Positions 38,569 through 47,506 of a DNA stretch of 64,000 nucleotides are shown one piece after another; positions within the stretch are counted from its first letter, which is position 1, and each line of letters begins with the position of its first letter. Position numbers and translations under genes: made by a program. The stretch comes from Rhodovarius crocodyli (GTDB lineage Bacteria; Pseudomonadota; Alphaproteobacteria; Acetobacterales; Acetobacteraceae), in assembly GCA_945901085.1 (NCBI GenBank), contig CAMDJV010000003.1, positions 1 through 64,000 of the forward strand, given 5' to 3'. The notes under the pieces are model-generated. The model did no database searches. It worked only from the letters and a program-made list of their open reading frames with translations, and was not told the DNA's origin.

Positions 38569-41149
38569 TGATCTCGTCGCCCGCTCTGTGGCGGGGCTGG
38601 TGGCTGCCAGCCTGCGGCATGCCCGGCTGGTGGTGGCGCTCTTTGCCGCGCTGACCATTGCCGCCGGCTGGGTTACCGCCACCCGCTTTGAACTCAATTC
38701 GGATGTGACGCAGCTTTTTCCGCAGGACCTGCCCTGGCGGCTGAATGAGCGTGCCATGGATGTGGCCTTTCCGGACCGGATTGACGTCATCGCTGTGGTG
38801 ATCGATGCGCCCACCGGCGCTGCCGCGAGCCGCACCGCCGAGGCGCTGGCGCTGGCGCTGCGCGCCCAGCCGCAGCTTTTCCGCAATGTGCGCCGGCCTG
38901 ATGCCGGGGAATTTTTCGAGCGTCATGCGGCGCTGTTTCTCTCGCTCGATGAGGTGCGCGACCTGACCGAGCGGCTGATCGAGGCGCAGCCGCTGCTGGG
39001 TAGCCTGGCCGCCGACCCCAGCCTGCGCGGCGTGGCCGAATTGCTGCGCAGCGCCATGGAGGGCGTGGCGCGTGGCGAGGCCAGTTTGAGCCAATTGGCC
39101 AGCCCGTTGGTGGCCTTCAGCGCGGCGGCCGAGGCTGCCCTGGCCGGCCGGGTGGCCGAGCCTGATTGGAACCTGATGATGACCGGGCGCGCCGCCAGCG
39201 CGCTGGAGACCCGCCGCTTCGTCTTGGTCCAACCCGTGCTGGATTTTTCCGAACTGGCCGCCGGCCATTCCGCCACCGAGGCTATCCGTGCTGCCGCTGC
39301 CGGCCTGGCCCGGCCGGGCATCACCATTCGCATCACCGGCAATATCCCGATGGCGGATGAGGAATTCGCTACCCTCGCTGAGGGGGCGGTGGAGAATATC
39401 GTGCTCTCCCTGGGCCTCACCGTGCTGTTGCTGTGGATGGCGCTGCGCAGTTGGCGGCTGATTTGGCCGCTGATGGTGCTGGTGGTGGCGGGGCTGGCCT
39501 GGACGGCGGCTTTTGGCGTGCTGGTGGTGGGGCATTTCAACCCGCTCTCCATAGCCTTTGCCGTGTTGTTCATTGGCCTGGGGGTGGATTTCGGCATTCA
39601 GTATTCGGTGCAGTACCGCGCCGAACGCCAGGCTGCGGGCACCCTGGCCCCGGCACTTTTGGCCGCGGCGCGGGTGGCGGGGCCGGGCATGGCGCTGGCC
39701 GCCATGGCCTGCACGCTCAGCTTCTTTGCCTTTATCCCCACCGATTACCTGGGCCTGCGCGAATTGGGGCTGATTGCCGGTGTGGGCATGCTGATTGGCT
39801 GGCTGATGGCGATGACGCTGCTGCCGGCGCTGATGCTGATGGCCAATCCGCAGGCCGAGGCGCGTGAGGTGGGCTACCCGGCCCTGGCACCTTTCGACAT
39901 TTGGCTGCTGCGGCGCGCGCGCTGGGTGGTGGTGGGGGCGGGGCTGCTGGCGCTGGCCAGCCTCGCGCTGCTGCCCAGGCTGGCTTTCGACACCGACCCG
40001 CTGAACCTGCGCGACCCGACGAAGGAATCCGTCAGCACCTATCGCGAATTGATGCGCAGTGCTGAGACCAATCCCAATACGCTCGATATTCTGGTGCCGG
40101 ATCTGGCGGCGGCGCAGGCCCTGGCCAGCCGGCTGGAGGCGCTGCCCGAGGTGGGGCGCGCGCTGAGCCTGGCCAGCTTCGTGCCTGAGGGGCAGGCGGA
40201 AAAATTAGCGCTGCTGGAGGATGCCGCCGGGCTGCTGCTGCCCAGCCTGGCCATTCCGGCCAGCATGGCGCCCAGCGAGGCCGCGGTGAGCGCCGCCCTG
40301 GCCCTGGCGGGGCTGGCGCTGCGCACCGCCCCTGGCGAGGATGCAACCGCGCACGATGCCCGCCGGCTGGGTGCCGCCTTCATCGCCCTGGCCAGTGCTA
40401 CCCCGGCCACCCGCGCCATTCTGGCCGAGGCGCTGCTGCCCGGCCTGCGGGCCACCTTGGCCCAGGTGGCCGCGCTGCTGCAGGCCGCCGAGGTGACGCT
40501 GGAAAGCCTGCCCGATGATCTGCGCGCCGACTGGATTGGCCGCAATGGCATCGCCCGGGTTGAGGTGGCGCCACTTGCGTTGGGCCAGGATGTTCCGGCG
40601 CTGCGCGGCTTTGCCCAGGCGGTGCAGGCGGCGGCGCCCAATGCCACCGGGGCGGGCATTTCTGCCGCCGCCTCGTCGGCCACGGTGCAGCGGGCCTTTA
40701 TTGTCGCCGGGGTGATTGCGGTGGCGCTGGTGCTGGGTCTGCTGCTGGTGAATTTGCGCAGCCTCAGGCTGTCACTGCTGGCGCTGGCGCCGCTGGCGCT
40801 GGCGGGGCTGCTGACGCTGGCGCATTGCACGCTGTTTGGCCCGCCTTTGAATCTGGCCAATATCATTGCCCTGCCGCTGCTGTTTGGCATGGGTGTCGCC
40901 TATGACATTTACTATGTAGCGGCCTGGGCGCGGGGCGAGCGCGGGTTGCTGGCCAGCCCCTTGAACCGGGCGGTGATCTATTCGGCGGTGACCAATGCCT
41001 CGGCCTTTGGCGCGTTGGCGATCAGCCCGCATCCCGGCACCGCCAGCATGGGCGTGGTGCTGGGGGTGTCGCTGGTTTACTCGCTGCTGTGTGTGATGCT
41101 GGTCTTGCCGCCGCTGTTGCGGGTGTTTGCGCCGGCCGAAGGGGAGTAG
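38558..41149 (+). CDS. hpnN: Hopanoid-associated RND (MMPL-type) transporter HpnN
   Basis: This 863-residue RND-fold transporter has one helix near residue 25, a large periplasmic loop (about 45-270), five helices with GLGVDFGIQYSVQYRAE (the conserved GVD and YR charges of MMPL proteins), a second loop (about 460-700), and five more helices with FGMGVAYDIYYVAAW. HpnN moves hopanoids from the inner to the outer membrane. The neighbour hpnH 2 kb away supports this over a generic MMPL exporter. The start is GTG 38558 inside the end of copD. It converges with metC, 34 bases apart. Confidence 0.9.
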   Translation: MRLDDLVARSVAGLVAASLRHARLVVALFAALTIAAGWVTATRFELNSDVTQLFPQDLPWRLNERAMDVAFPDRIDVIAVVIDAPTGAAASRTAEALALALRAQPQLFRNVRRPDAGEFFERHAALFLSLDEVRDLTERLIEAQPLLGSLAADPSLRGVAELLRSAMEGVARGEASLSQLASPLVAFSAAAEAALAGRVAEPDWNLMMTGRAASALETRRFVLVQPVLDFSELAAGHSATEAIRAAAAGLARPGITIRITGNIPMADEEFATLAEGAVENIVLSLGLTVLLLWMALRSWRLIWPLMVLVVAGLAWTAAFGVLVVGHFNPLSIAFAVLFIGLGVDFGIQYSVQYRAERQAAGTLAPALLAAARVAGPGMALAAMACTLSFFAFIPTDYLGLRELGLIAGVGMLIGWLMAMTLLPALMLMANPQAEAREVGYPALAPFDIWLLRRARWVVVGAGLLALASLALLPRLAFDTDPLNLRDPTKESVSTYRELMRSAETNPNTLDILVPDLAAAQALASRLEALPEVGRALSLASFVPEGQAEKLALLEDAAGLLLPSLAIPASMAPSEAAVSAALALAGLALRTAPGEDATAHDARRLGAAFIALASATPATRAILAEALLPGLRATLAQVAALLQAAEVTLESLPDDLRADWIGRNGIARVEVAPLALGQDVPALRGFAQAVQAAAPNATGAGISAAASSATVQRAFIVAGVIAVALVLGLLLVNLRSLRLSLLALAPLALAGLLTLAHCTLFGPPLNLANIIALPLLFGMGVAYDIYYVAAWARGERGLLASPLNRAVIYSAVTNASAFGALAISPHPGTASMGVVLGVSLVYSLLCVMLVLPPLLRVFAPAEGE

Positions 41150-41183
41150 GGCGGCCCGGGTTGTGACAGCCCGGGCCTGCATT

Positions 41184-42362
41184 TTAGCCCATCTTCGTGA
41201 GGCCCTGCGCCAGATCGGCGCAGAGATCGCCCACATCCTCCAGCCCGATATGGATGCGCGCCATCGGCCCACCGAAATCGCCGGTGCCGGCGGTGCGGGT
41301 CACGAAGCCCGTGGTGGGGAGGGCGAGGGATTCATAGCCGCCCCAGCTGGCGCCAATGCCGAAGAACTCCAGCGCATTGATGAATTTGAACACATCCTCG
41401 ATCGAATAGCGCGGCTGGAACACCACGCCGAAGAGCGAGCAGCCGCCGGTGAAATCGCGCGCGAAGAGGGCGTGCTGCGGGTGGCTGGGCAGGCCGGGAT
41501 GCAGCACGCGCAGCACTTGCGGCTGGGCCTCGAACCAGCGCGCCACCTCCAGCGAGGAGGCGAATTGATGTTTCAGGCGAAGCGGCATGGTCCGCACGCC
41601 ACGCAGCGCCAGATACACATCATCGGGCGAGGCAAACTGGCCGAGCAGCGAGGCGGTGCTGCGCACGATCTGCCAATCCTCCTCGGAATTCACGCAGACC
41701 GAGCCCAGCAGGATATCGGAATGGCCGGAGACATATTTGGTCAGCGCCTGGATCGAAACATCCACCCCGTGCTGGAAGGGCATGAAGGTGTGAATGCCCC
41801 AGGTATTGTCCATCAGTACTTTGGCACCGCGGGCATGGGCGGCGCGGGCGATGGCGGGGATATCCTGCAATTCGAAAGTGTGGCTGCCGGGGCTTTCGGT
41901 ATAGACCACCTTGGTATTGGGCTTGATCAGTGCGGCCATGCCGGCCTCGTCGATCGCCGGGTCGTAGAATTCGGTCTCGATCCCCCAGCCCTTCATCAAC
42001 GTATTGGCCAGGTTGCGCGCCGGGCCATAGACGCTGTCGGGCATCAGGCAATGATCGCCCGATTTCAGATAGGCCAGCAGCGGCACCATCACGGCGGCGA
42101 GGCCGGTGCCCACGATGGTGGCGCGGGTGCCGCCCTCGATCTCGGCGATCACATCTTCCAGCGCGTAATGTGTGGGGCCACCCTGCGTGCCATAGGTCAT
42201 GAACTGCTCGTAGCGCTTGGCCGCGCCGTCGCGCCTTGCTTCGCAATTCTCGAACAGCACGGTGGAGCCGCGATGCACCGCGGGGTTCACGAAGCCATGG
42301 GCATGGGTGCCGGCGCGGCCGGCATGGCTCATGCGGGTTTCAAAGGCGTGTTTCTTCGACAT
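41184..42362 (-). CDS. metC: Cystathionine beta-lyase (Cys/Met metabolism PLP enzyme)
   Basis: This 392-residue PLP enzyme of the Cys/Met family has ALEDVIAEIEGGTRATIVGT, the substrate Tyr/Arg region TQGGPTHYALED, VYTESPGSHTFELQD, and the Schiff-base lysine in IQALTKYVSGHSDILLG, the form typical of MetC. It splits cystathionine to homocysteine, pyruvate and ammonia and can also act on cysteine. It is the last gene of a minus-strand run of four with sseA directly upstream (1 base between stop and start), which fits cysteine sulfur handling. Confidence 0.93.
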   Translation of the reverse strand: MSKKHAFETRMSHAGRAGTHAHGFVNPAVHRGSTVLFENCEARRDGAAKRYEQFMTYGTQGGPTHYALEDVIAEIEGGTRATIVGTGLAAVMVPLLAYLKSGDHCLMPDSVYGPARNLANTLMKGWGIETEFYDPAIDEAGMAALIKPNTKVVYTESPGSHTFELQDIPAIARAAHARGAKVLMDNTWGIHTFMPFQHGVDVSIQALTKYVSGHSDILLGSVCVNSEEDWQIVRSTASLLGQFASPDDVYLALRGVRTMPLRLKHQFASSLEVARWFEAQPQVLRVLHPGLPSHPQHALFARDFTGGCSLFGVVFQPRYSIEDVFKFINALEFFGIGASWGGYESLALPTTGFVTRTAGTGDFGGPMARIHIGLEDVGDLCADLAQGLTKMG

Positions 42363-42363
42363 G

Positions 42364-43203
42364 TCAGCGCATCACTTTCTCGGTTTCCGGGCGGAGCGCC
42401 CATTCAGTCCAGGAGCCATCATAGATGGCGGGTTCGGGGAAGCCGGCCTCGACCAGCCCCAGCGCCAGCACACAGGCGGTGACGCCCGAGCCGCAGGAGG
42501 TGACGACAGGCCGAACCCCATCCACCCCCACGGCGGCGAAGAGCGCCCGCAGCGCATCGGGCGATTTGATCAGACCATCGGGGCCCGCGATCTCGCTGAC
42601 CGGCACATTGGCCGCGCCGGGCATATGGCCCGAGGGCAGGCCGGCGCGCGGCTCTGGCGCTGTGCCATCGAAGCGGCCCTTTGCCCGGGCATCGATGATG
42701 AGCGGGCCGCCCTGGGCCACGATGCGCTTGATATCGCCGATGCCGCGCAGTTTCTCGGCGCGGAAATCGGCCACGAAGCTGGCCGGGGTGGGGGAGGAGG
42801 CCTCGCCGGTTTCCACCGGCCTGCCCTCGCGCTTCCAGGCCGGCAGGCCGCCATCGAGCACTGCCACTTGATCATGGCCGAAAAGCCGCATCATCCACCA
42901 GCCGCGCGGGCTCGCGCGCAGGCCATGCTGGTCATAGAAGACGATGCGCGAGGCGTTGGAGATACCCAGGGCGCCCACCAGCTTCGCAAAGCGGCCGGCG
43001 GTGGGGACCATATGAGGCAGCTCGGTCTCGGTATCGGCGATGACGTCGATATCGAAGAGCCGCGCACCGGGGATGTGGCCGGCGCGGAAACCGTCCTTTT
43101 TGTTGCCCGGCTCATTGGGCAGATAGGTCGAGCAATCGAAGATGAGCAGGTCCGGCTTGCCCATCTCGTCAGCCAGCCATTCCGTGGAAACGACGTTGTG
43201 CAT
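42364..43203 (-). CDS. sseA: 3-mercaptopyruvate sulfurtransferase (two-domain rhodanese)
   Basis: This 279-residue tandem rhodanese has an N-terminal inactive domain (STEWLADEMGKPDLLIFD, then GHIPGARLFDID) and a C-terminal active domain with HMPGAANVP and the catalytic loop SCGSGVTACV. The CGSGVT loop marks the mercaptopyruvate sulfurtransferase type rather than thiosulfate-specific rhodanese. ATG 43203 is chosen; the frame upstream lies inside the AlaX gene. The next gene metC makes homocysteine/cysteine products, so both act on cysteine-derived sulfur. Confidence 0.94.
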   Translation of the reverse strand: MHNVVSTEWLADEMGKPDLLIFDCSTYLPNEPGNKKDGFRAGHIPGARLFDIDVIADTETELPHMVPTAGRFAKLVGALGISNASRIVFYDQHGLRASPRGWWMMRLFGHDQVAVLDGGLPAWKREGRPVETGEASSPTPASFVADFRAEKLRGIGDIKRIVAQGGPLIIDARAKGRFDGTAPEPRAGLPSGHMPGAANVPVSEIAGPDGLIKSPDALRALFAAVGVDGVRPVVTSCGSGVTACVLALGLVEAGFPEPAIYDGSWTEWALRPETEKVMR

Positions 43204-43204
43204 C

Positions 43205-43921
43205 TCAGTCCTCCAGTACCAGGTAGACGCGGCGGTTCTGCTTGCCCTTGTTTTCGAGCTTGGTGACCACGACGCGGCCGATCTCGGCGGTGCTGGCCAC
43301 ATGGGTGCCGCCGCAGGGCTGCAAATCCACCGGGGTTTCCCCGGCGCCGATTCGCACCAGGCGGATTTTGCCTCCCGTGCGGGGGGGCTGCACGGAGAGG
43401 GTGCGCACCAGGCTGGGATTGGCGTCCAGCTCCTCGCCGGTGATCCAACTGGTGGTGATGGGGTGGTCGGCCGCGATGAGCGCGTTCAGCCCTTCGGTGA
43501 GAAATTCCTTGGTGGGCGGCTCGGCCAGGTCGAAATCCAGCCGCGAGCGCTCGCCGCCGATCTGCCCGCCGGTGACGCCGGCGCCGGTGATCAGGCTGCA
43601 GAGCAGATGCATGGCGGTGTGCATGCGCATATGGCGGTGGCGGCGTGGCCAATCGAGCCGGCCGGTGAGGCTGGCGCCAATCGGCGGCAGGGCCGCGCCC
43701 TCGGCGGGCAGGTGCAGGATGGTCTCGCCCTCACCCTTGATGGTGTTGGCCACTGCCATCTCGCCGCCATCCCAGGCCAGCCAGCCGGTATCGCCGGGCT
43801 GGCCGCCGGCCTGGGCGTAGAAGATGGTGGCGTCCAGCACCACGCCTTCGGGCCCGCTTGCCAGCACCTGGGCTGGCGCCTCGCGCAGGGCCGCATCCTC
43901 GCGGAACAGGGTGCGGGTCAT
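43205..43921 (-). CDS. alaX: Alanyl-tRNA editing protein (AlaX-type)
   Basis: This 238-residue stand-alone editing domain homologous to the editing part of AlaRS shows FYAQAGGQPGDTGWL, the zinc motif HTAMH (H101, H105), and CGGTH (C203, H207). It hydrolyses Ser- or Gly-tRNA-Ala mischarged by alanyl-tRNA synthetase. ATG 43921 overlaps the NUDIX stop (ATGA); an in-frame start at 43927 is possible. It is followed one base later by sseA. AlaX beside sulfur genes recurs in some proteobacteria but the reason is unknown. Confidence 0.92.
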   Translation of the reverse strand: MTRTLFREDAALREAPAQVLASGPEGVVLDATIFYAQAGGQPGDTGWLAWDGGEMAVANTIKGEGETILHLPAEGAALPPIGASLTGRLDWPRRHRHMRMHTAMHLLCSLITGAGVTGGQIGGERSRLDFDLAEPPTKEFLTEGLNALIAADHPITTSWITGEELDANPSLVRTLSVQPPRTGGKIRLVRIGAGETPVDLQPCGGTHVASTAEIGRVVVTKLENKGKQNRRVYLVLED

Positions 43922-44553
43922 GCCCATTCCCGGCGCAGCCGCTCCCTGTGGTGGCGCAGCCACAGCAGCGCCAGGGCGCCGGTGGCATTCTCCATGCTGT
44001 TATTGTCCACGAGCGCAAAACCCTCCTCGGCCGACATCACCCGCAGGCGAATATCCTCGCCCTCCGCGAGCAGGCCAAAATGTCCTTCCGGGCTGGCATC
44101 CAGCCTCACCCGGCCGCACCACATGTGCACATTCTCATCGCAGCCGCCCTGCATCAGCATGAAGCGGCCGATCTTTTCCATCCGGTCGGGGATGAGGCCG
44201 GTTTCCTCGCGCAATTCGCGCTCGGCGGCGGGCAGCGGTTCCTCGCCGGGTTCGAGCAGGCCGGCGGCGCATTCCAGCACCACCGGTGTCATGCCGGCGG
44301 CGAGAGCGGGGAGGCGGAATTGCTCGATCAGCGCCAGCCGGTCTGTCCATGGGTCATAGGGCAGCACCACCACCGCCTGGCCGCGGCGCCACAGCTCCCA
44401 TGTCAGCTCGGGTGAGCGGGTGCCATCGAAGCGTTCATGGCTGAAGCGCACCTTTTGCAGGGTGAAGCGGCCGGTCCAGGCGATGCTGTCCTCATGCACT
44501 TCGAGCCCGGGATGGGGCGGCACCGGCGGCGCTTTTGGAGGTCTGGCATTCAT
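43918..44553 (-). CDS. NUDIX hydrolase (ADP-ribose pyrophosphatase-like)
   Basis: This 211-residue protein has the NUDIX box running from GLLEPGEEPLPAAE to RELREETGLIP (all Glu metal ligands present), preceded by VVLPYDPWTDRLALIEQFR, the pattern of ADP-ribose/ADP-sugar pyrophosphatases (NudF/NudK type). ATG 44553 is chosen because the frame above it overlaps the divergent EamA gene's region. It should clear ADP-ribose or similar nucleotides in the cytosol; specificity not assigned. It heads the four-gene minus-strand run, 37 bases from the divergent exporter gene. Confidence 0.88.
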   Translation of the reverse strand: MNARPPKAPPVPPHPGLEVHEDSIAWTGRFTLQKVRFSHERFDGTRSPELTWELWRRGQAVVVLPYDPWTDRLALIEQFRLPALAAGMTPVVLECAAGLLEPGEEPLPAAERELREETGLIPDRMEKIGRFMLMQGGCDENVHMWCGRVRLDASPEGHFGLLAEGEDIRLRVMSAEEGFALVDNNSMENATGALALLWLRHHRERLRREWA

Positions 44554-44590
44554 GCGGCGCTGACCGTAACCTCCACCGCATCGCCCGTCC

Positions 44591-45454
44591 ATGAGCACCC
44601 AGAGCCAAGCCCGCCGCGCCATCCTGCTCGTCATGGGGGCTGCGATGCTGTTTGCCTGCGCTGCGGCCTGTGTGAAGGCGCTGCAGGGTGGCATTCCGCT
44701 GGCCCAGGTGGTGCTGGCGCGCAGCGTCTTTGCGCTGCCGGTGATGCTGCCGCTGGTCTGGCGGGCGGGGGGCTGGCAGGCGCTGCGCACCAACAACCCG
44801 ATGGGCCATGGCGGGCGGATTCTCTGGGGGCTGATCGGCATGGCCGGCGCCTTCCATGGCTATGCCACGCTGCCGCTGGCCTCGGTCACCGCCTTGGGCT
44901 TTGCCATGCCGCTGTTTCTGACCCTGCTGGCGGTGCCGCTTTTGGGCGAGAGCATTGACCGCCGGCGGCTGGGTGCTGTGCTGGTGGGGTTTTTGGGCGT
45001 GCTGGTGATGTTGCGGCCGAGTGGCGGTGGGCCCGGGCAATGGCCGGATTATGCCGCGGTGCTGGTCGCGACGCTGGCCTGGGCGCTGGCGATGATCTCC
45101 ATCCGCCGGATGGGCGAGGCGGGCGAATCGGGGGTGACCATTGTGGCCTGGTTCGCCATTGGCTGCTCGGCGATTTCGGCGGTGTTTGCCTGGCCAGTCT
45201 GGGTCTGGCCGGGGGCGGAGCAATGGGCGCTGCTGGCCGGGGTGGGGCTGATTTCGGCGGTAGCGCAATTGCTGATGACCGAGGCCTATCGGCGGGGCGA
45301 CACCACCCTGGTGGCACCCTTTGAATATTCCGGCATTGTGTGGACGACGCTCTTGGGCATGCTGGTTTGGGCCGAGGCGCCGGATGGCTATGACGCGCTG
45401 GGCATCGCCATCCTGGTGGGCTGCGGGCTGTATATCTGGCGGATCAAGGCGTGA
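44591..45454 (+). CDS. EamA/RhaT-family drug/metabolite transporter
   Basis: This 287-residue protein has ten hydrophobic helices in two EamA repeats (about 10-137 and 152-284). Repeat one has VVLARSVFALPVMLPLVWRA and LPLASVTALGFAMPLFLTLL; repeat two has LMTEAYRRGDTTLVAPFEYS and GMLVWAEAPDGYDALG. These are inner-membrane exporters of amino acids, purines or other metabolites. The end overlaps the M19 dipeptidase tail by 11 bases on the opposite strand. The substrate is unknown. Confidence 0.88.
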   Translation: MSTQSQARRAILLVMGAAMLFACAAACVKALQGGIPLAQVVLARSVFALPVMLPLVWRAGGWQALRTNNPMGHGGRILWGLIGMAGAFHGYATLPLASVTALGFAMPLFLTLLAVPLLGESIDRRRLGAVLVGFLGVLVMLRPSGGGPGQWPDYAAVLVATLAWALAMISIRRMGEAGESGVTIVAWFAIGCSAISAVFAWPVWVWPGAEQWALLAGVGLISAVAQLLMTEAYRRGDTTLVAPFEYSGIVWTTLLGMLVWAEAPDGYDALGIAILVGCGLYIWRIKA

Positions 45455-46445
45455 AGCGCAGCACCTGGCGCCAGACCCGCAGGAAATTGCCGCTCCACAA
45501 AAGGCCGATCTCCCGCGCGCCATAGCCGCGCTTGAGCAATTCCAGGGTGATCGCCTCGCATTGCGCCGCATTGGCCCAGCCGGCGACCGCGCCGCCGCCA
45601 TCGAAATCGCTGCTGATGCCAACATGGTCGAGGCCGATGCGGGCCACGGCGTGATCAATATGATCGACCAGATCGGCCACATCGGCCTGCGCCGGCGCAT
45701 TGGGTGGCGGTGATTTCAGGAAGGCTGGCACGGCGGTGATCTGTGCGAGGCCGCCGCAGGCGCGCAGCGCATCCAACTGCTCGTCATCGAGGCCGCGCGG
45801 ATGCGGGCAGAGCGCGACACAGGCGGTGTGGGTGGCCACCACCGGCGTGCGGGAGATTTGCGCCGCCCGCAGCATGCCCGATTTGGCGACATGGCTGACA
45901 TCGACCATCAGGCCCTGGCGGTTCATCTCCGCCACCGCCGTCTCGCCAAAGGCGGAAAGCCCGCCATGCTCGCTGGGGGCATCGCCCAGATTGGCCTTGG
46001 GCCGGGCGCTGTCGGAAATCTCGTTATGGCCGTCATGGGTCAGCGTCAGATACACCGCGCCCAGCGCCCGCCAGGCGGCGATGCGGCTGAGGTCGTGGCC
46101 CATGGCATAGCCATTCTCCACCGCACTCAGCACCGCCGTATCGCCGGCGGCGAAGCAGGCCTCCAGCGCATCGGGGGTGGCGCAGAAGCGGGTGCCAGGG
46201 GCGGTGGCGCGATTGCGGATATGCTGCAGCATGGCCTCGGCCCGGACTGTCGCCTGGGCATGGCCTGAGGCGTCGCGCCGGCCCTGGGGCACATAGGCGA
46301 TGAAGATGGCGGCGCTCATCTGGCCCTGGCGCATTTTTGGCAGGTCCACCAATTGGCGGGTTTCCTGCGTCCAATCCGGGGTTTCCGGCCAGCGGATGTC
46401 GATATGGGTGTCGAGCACCAGTGTCTTTGCGTGAATCGCGTTCAT
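45444..46445 (-). CDS. Membrane dipeptidase, peptidase family M19
   Basis: This 333-residue dipeptidase of the renal dipeptidase family has the di-zinc site DTHIDI (H14, D16), the bridging Glu in SAVENGYAMGHD, VDVSHVAKSG (His), VATHTACVALCPHPRGLDD (His) and HVGISSDFDGGG (Asp). M19 enzymes cleave dipeptides, including L-D and modified ones. ATG 46445 overlaps the stop of the upstream HDAC-like gene (ATGA), so the two are co-translated. There is no signal peptide, so it is probably cytosolic. Confidence 0.92.
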   Translation of the reverse strand: MNAIHAKTLVLDTHIDIRWPETPDWTQETRQLVDLPKMRQGQMSAAIFIAYVPQGRRDASGHAQATVRAEAMLQHIRNRATAPGTRFCATPDALEACFAAGDTAVLSAVENGYAMGHDLSRIAAWRALGAVYLTLTHDGHNEISDSARPKANLGDAPSEHGGLSAFGETAVAEMNRQGLMVDVSHVAKSGMLRAAQISRTPVVATHTACVALCPHPRGLDDEQLDALRACGGLAQITAVPAFLKSPPPNAPAQADVADLVDHIDHAVARIGLDHVGISSDFDGGGAVAGWANAAQCEAITLELLKRGYGAREIGLLWSGNFLRVWRQVLRFTP

Positions 46446-47461
46446 CCGCCCCAGCCCTTCATGAAACGCTCCAGCAGCGCACCCAGATGATCCACCGCAT
46501 AGCCCCCCTCCTGACAAATGGCGGCGGGCAGGCCGAGGCCGGCGATGGCGGCGCCGGCGCGGGCAAAACCCTCGGCGGTGACGCGCAGCGAGGCCAGCGG
46601 CTCATGCTCGGAGGCGTCAAAGCCCAGCGCCACCACCAGCGCATCGGGGCGGAAGGCCCGAAGCCGGGCCAGCGCGGCATTGAGGGCCTCGAGCCAGACC
46701 GCATCGCCGCTGCCCATGGTGAGCGGCAGGTTCAGGTTTTCGCCACAGCCCACCTCGCCGGCAAAACCGACATGCCAGGGGTAGTAGAAATGCGGGTCGC
46801 CATGGATCGAGATGGTCAGCACATCCGCCCGGTCCCAGAATATTCCCTGGGTGCCATTGCCGTGATGGCTGTCGATATCGAGCACGGCGACGCGCGCCGC
46901 GCCGGCATCGCGCAGCGCCTGGGCCGCCAGGGCCGAATTATTGATATAGCAATGCCCGCCGGCACGCGCGGCATAGGCATGATGCCCGGGCGGGCGGCAG
47001 AGCGCATAGGCTGAGCGGCCGGCGGCAGCCTCGGCCGCGGCGGCGAGCGCGCAGCCCAGGGCGGAGAGCGAGGCGGCCCATGTCTGCGGCCCGATGGGGC
47101 AGGCGGCATCGGCGGAATAGCGCCCGGCCTGGGCGATGATATGGCTCACCTGGGTGGTGGATTGCGCCAGCATCTCCGGCGTGGGGTGCATATTGGCCAC
47201 CACCTCGGGGCCGGAATCGGCCAGGGCGGACCATTGCGCCGAGGCGGTTTGCAGGAATTCCAGGTAATCCCTGCTGTGCAGGCGGGCGGCATCGGCCAAG
47301 CTGGCAGGGGTTGGGATATCGGGGGTGATGCCCAGCGCGGCCAGGCCTGCGCGCAGGCTGGCCGCGCGGGCGGGGATTTCGAAATTCGACCGCACCACCC
47401 CCTTTGTCAGGAAGAATTGCGGGTCGTGAAGGGCTTCGTCGGGGTGGGCAAAGGCGCGCAT
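46442..47461 (-). CDS. Histone deacetylase-family deacetylase (acetylpolyamine amidohydrolase-like)
   Basis: This 339-residue arginase-fold enzyme has RPPGHHAYAARAGGHCYINN (active-site histidines 160-161), LDIDSHHGNGTQGIFW (zinc ligands D195 and H197-equivalents), ISIHGDPHFYYPWHVGFAGE, and FDASEHEPLASLRVT (third zinc Asp). The long N-terminal segment (residues 1-110, with FFLTKGVVRSNFEIPARA) is typical of bacterial acetylpolyamine deacetylases. It should deacetylate polyamines or other acetylated amines. It is coupled to an M19 dipeptidase and diverges from an M20 deacetylase, 45 bases apart. Confidence 0.9.
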   Translation of the reverse strand: MRAFAHPDEALHDPQFFLTKGVVRSNFEIPARAASLRAGLAALGITPDIPTPASLADAARLHSRDYLEFLQTASAQWSALADSGPEVVANMHPTPEMLAQSTTQVSHIIAQAGRYSADAACPIGPQTWAASLSALGCALAAAAEAAAGRSAYALCRPPGHHAYAARAGGHCYINNSALAAQALRDAGAARVAVLDIDSHHGNGTQGIFWDRADVLTISIHGDPHFYYPWHVGFAGEVGCGENLNLPLTMGSGDAVWLEALNAALARLRAFRPDALVVALGFDASEHEPLASLRVTAEGFARAGAAIAGLGLPAAICQEGGYAVDHLGALLERFMKGWGG

Positions 47462-47506
47462 GGCGGGAGGCTAGCACCGGCGCGGCCTTGCGCCATACTC
47501 GGTGCC

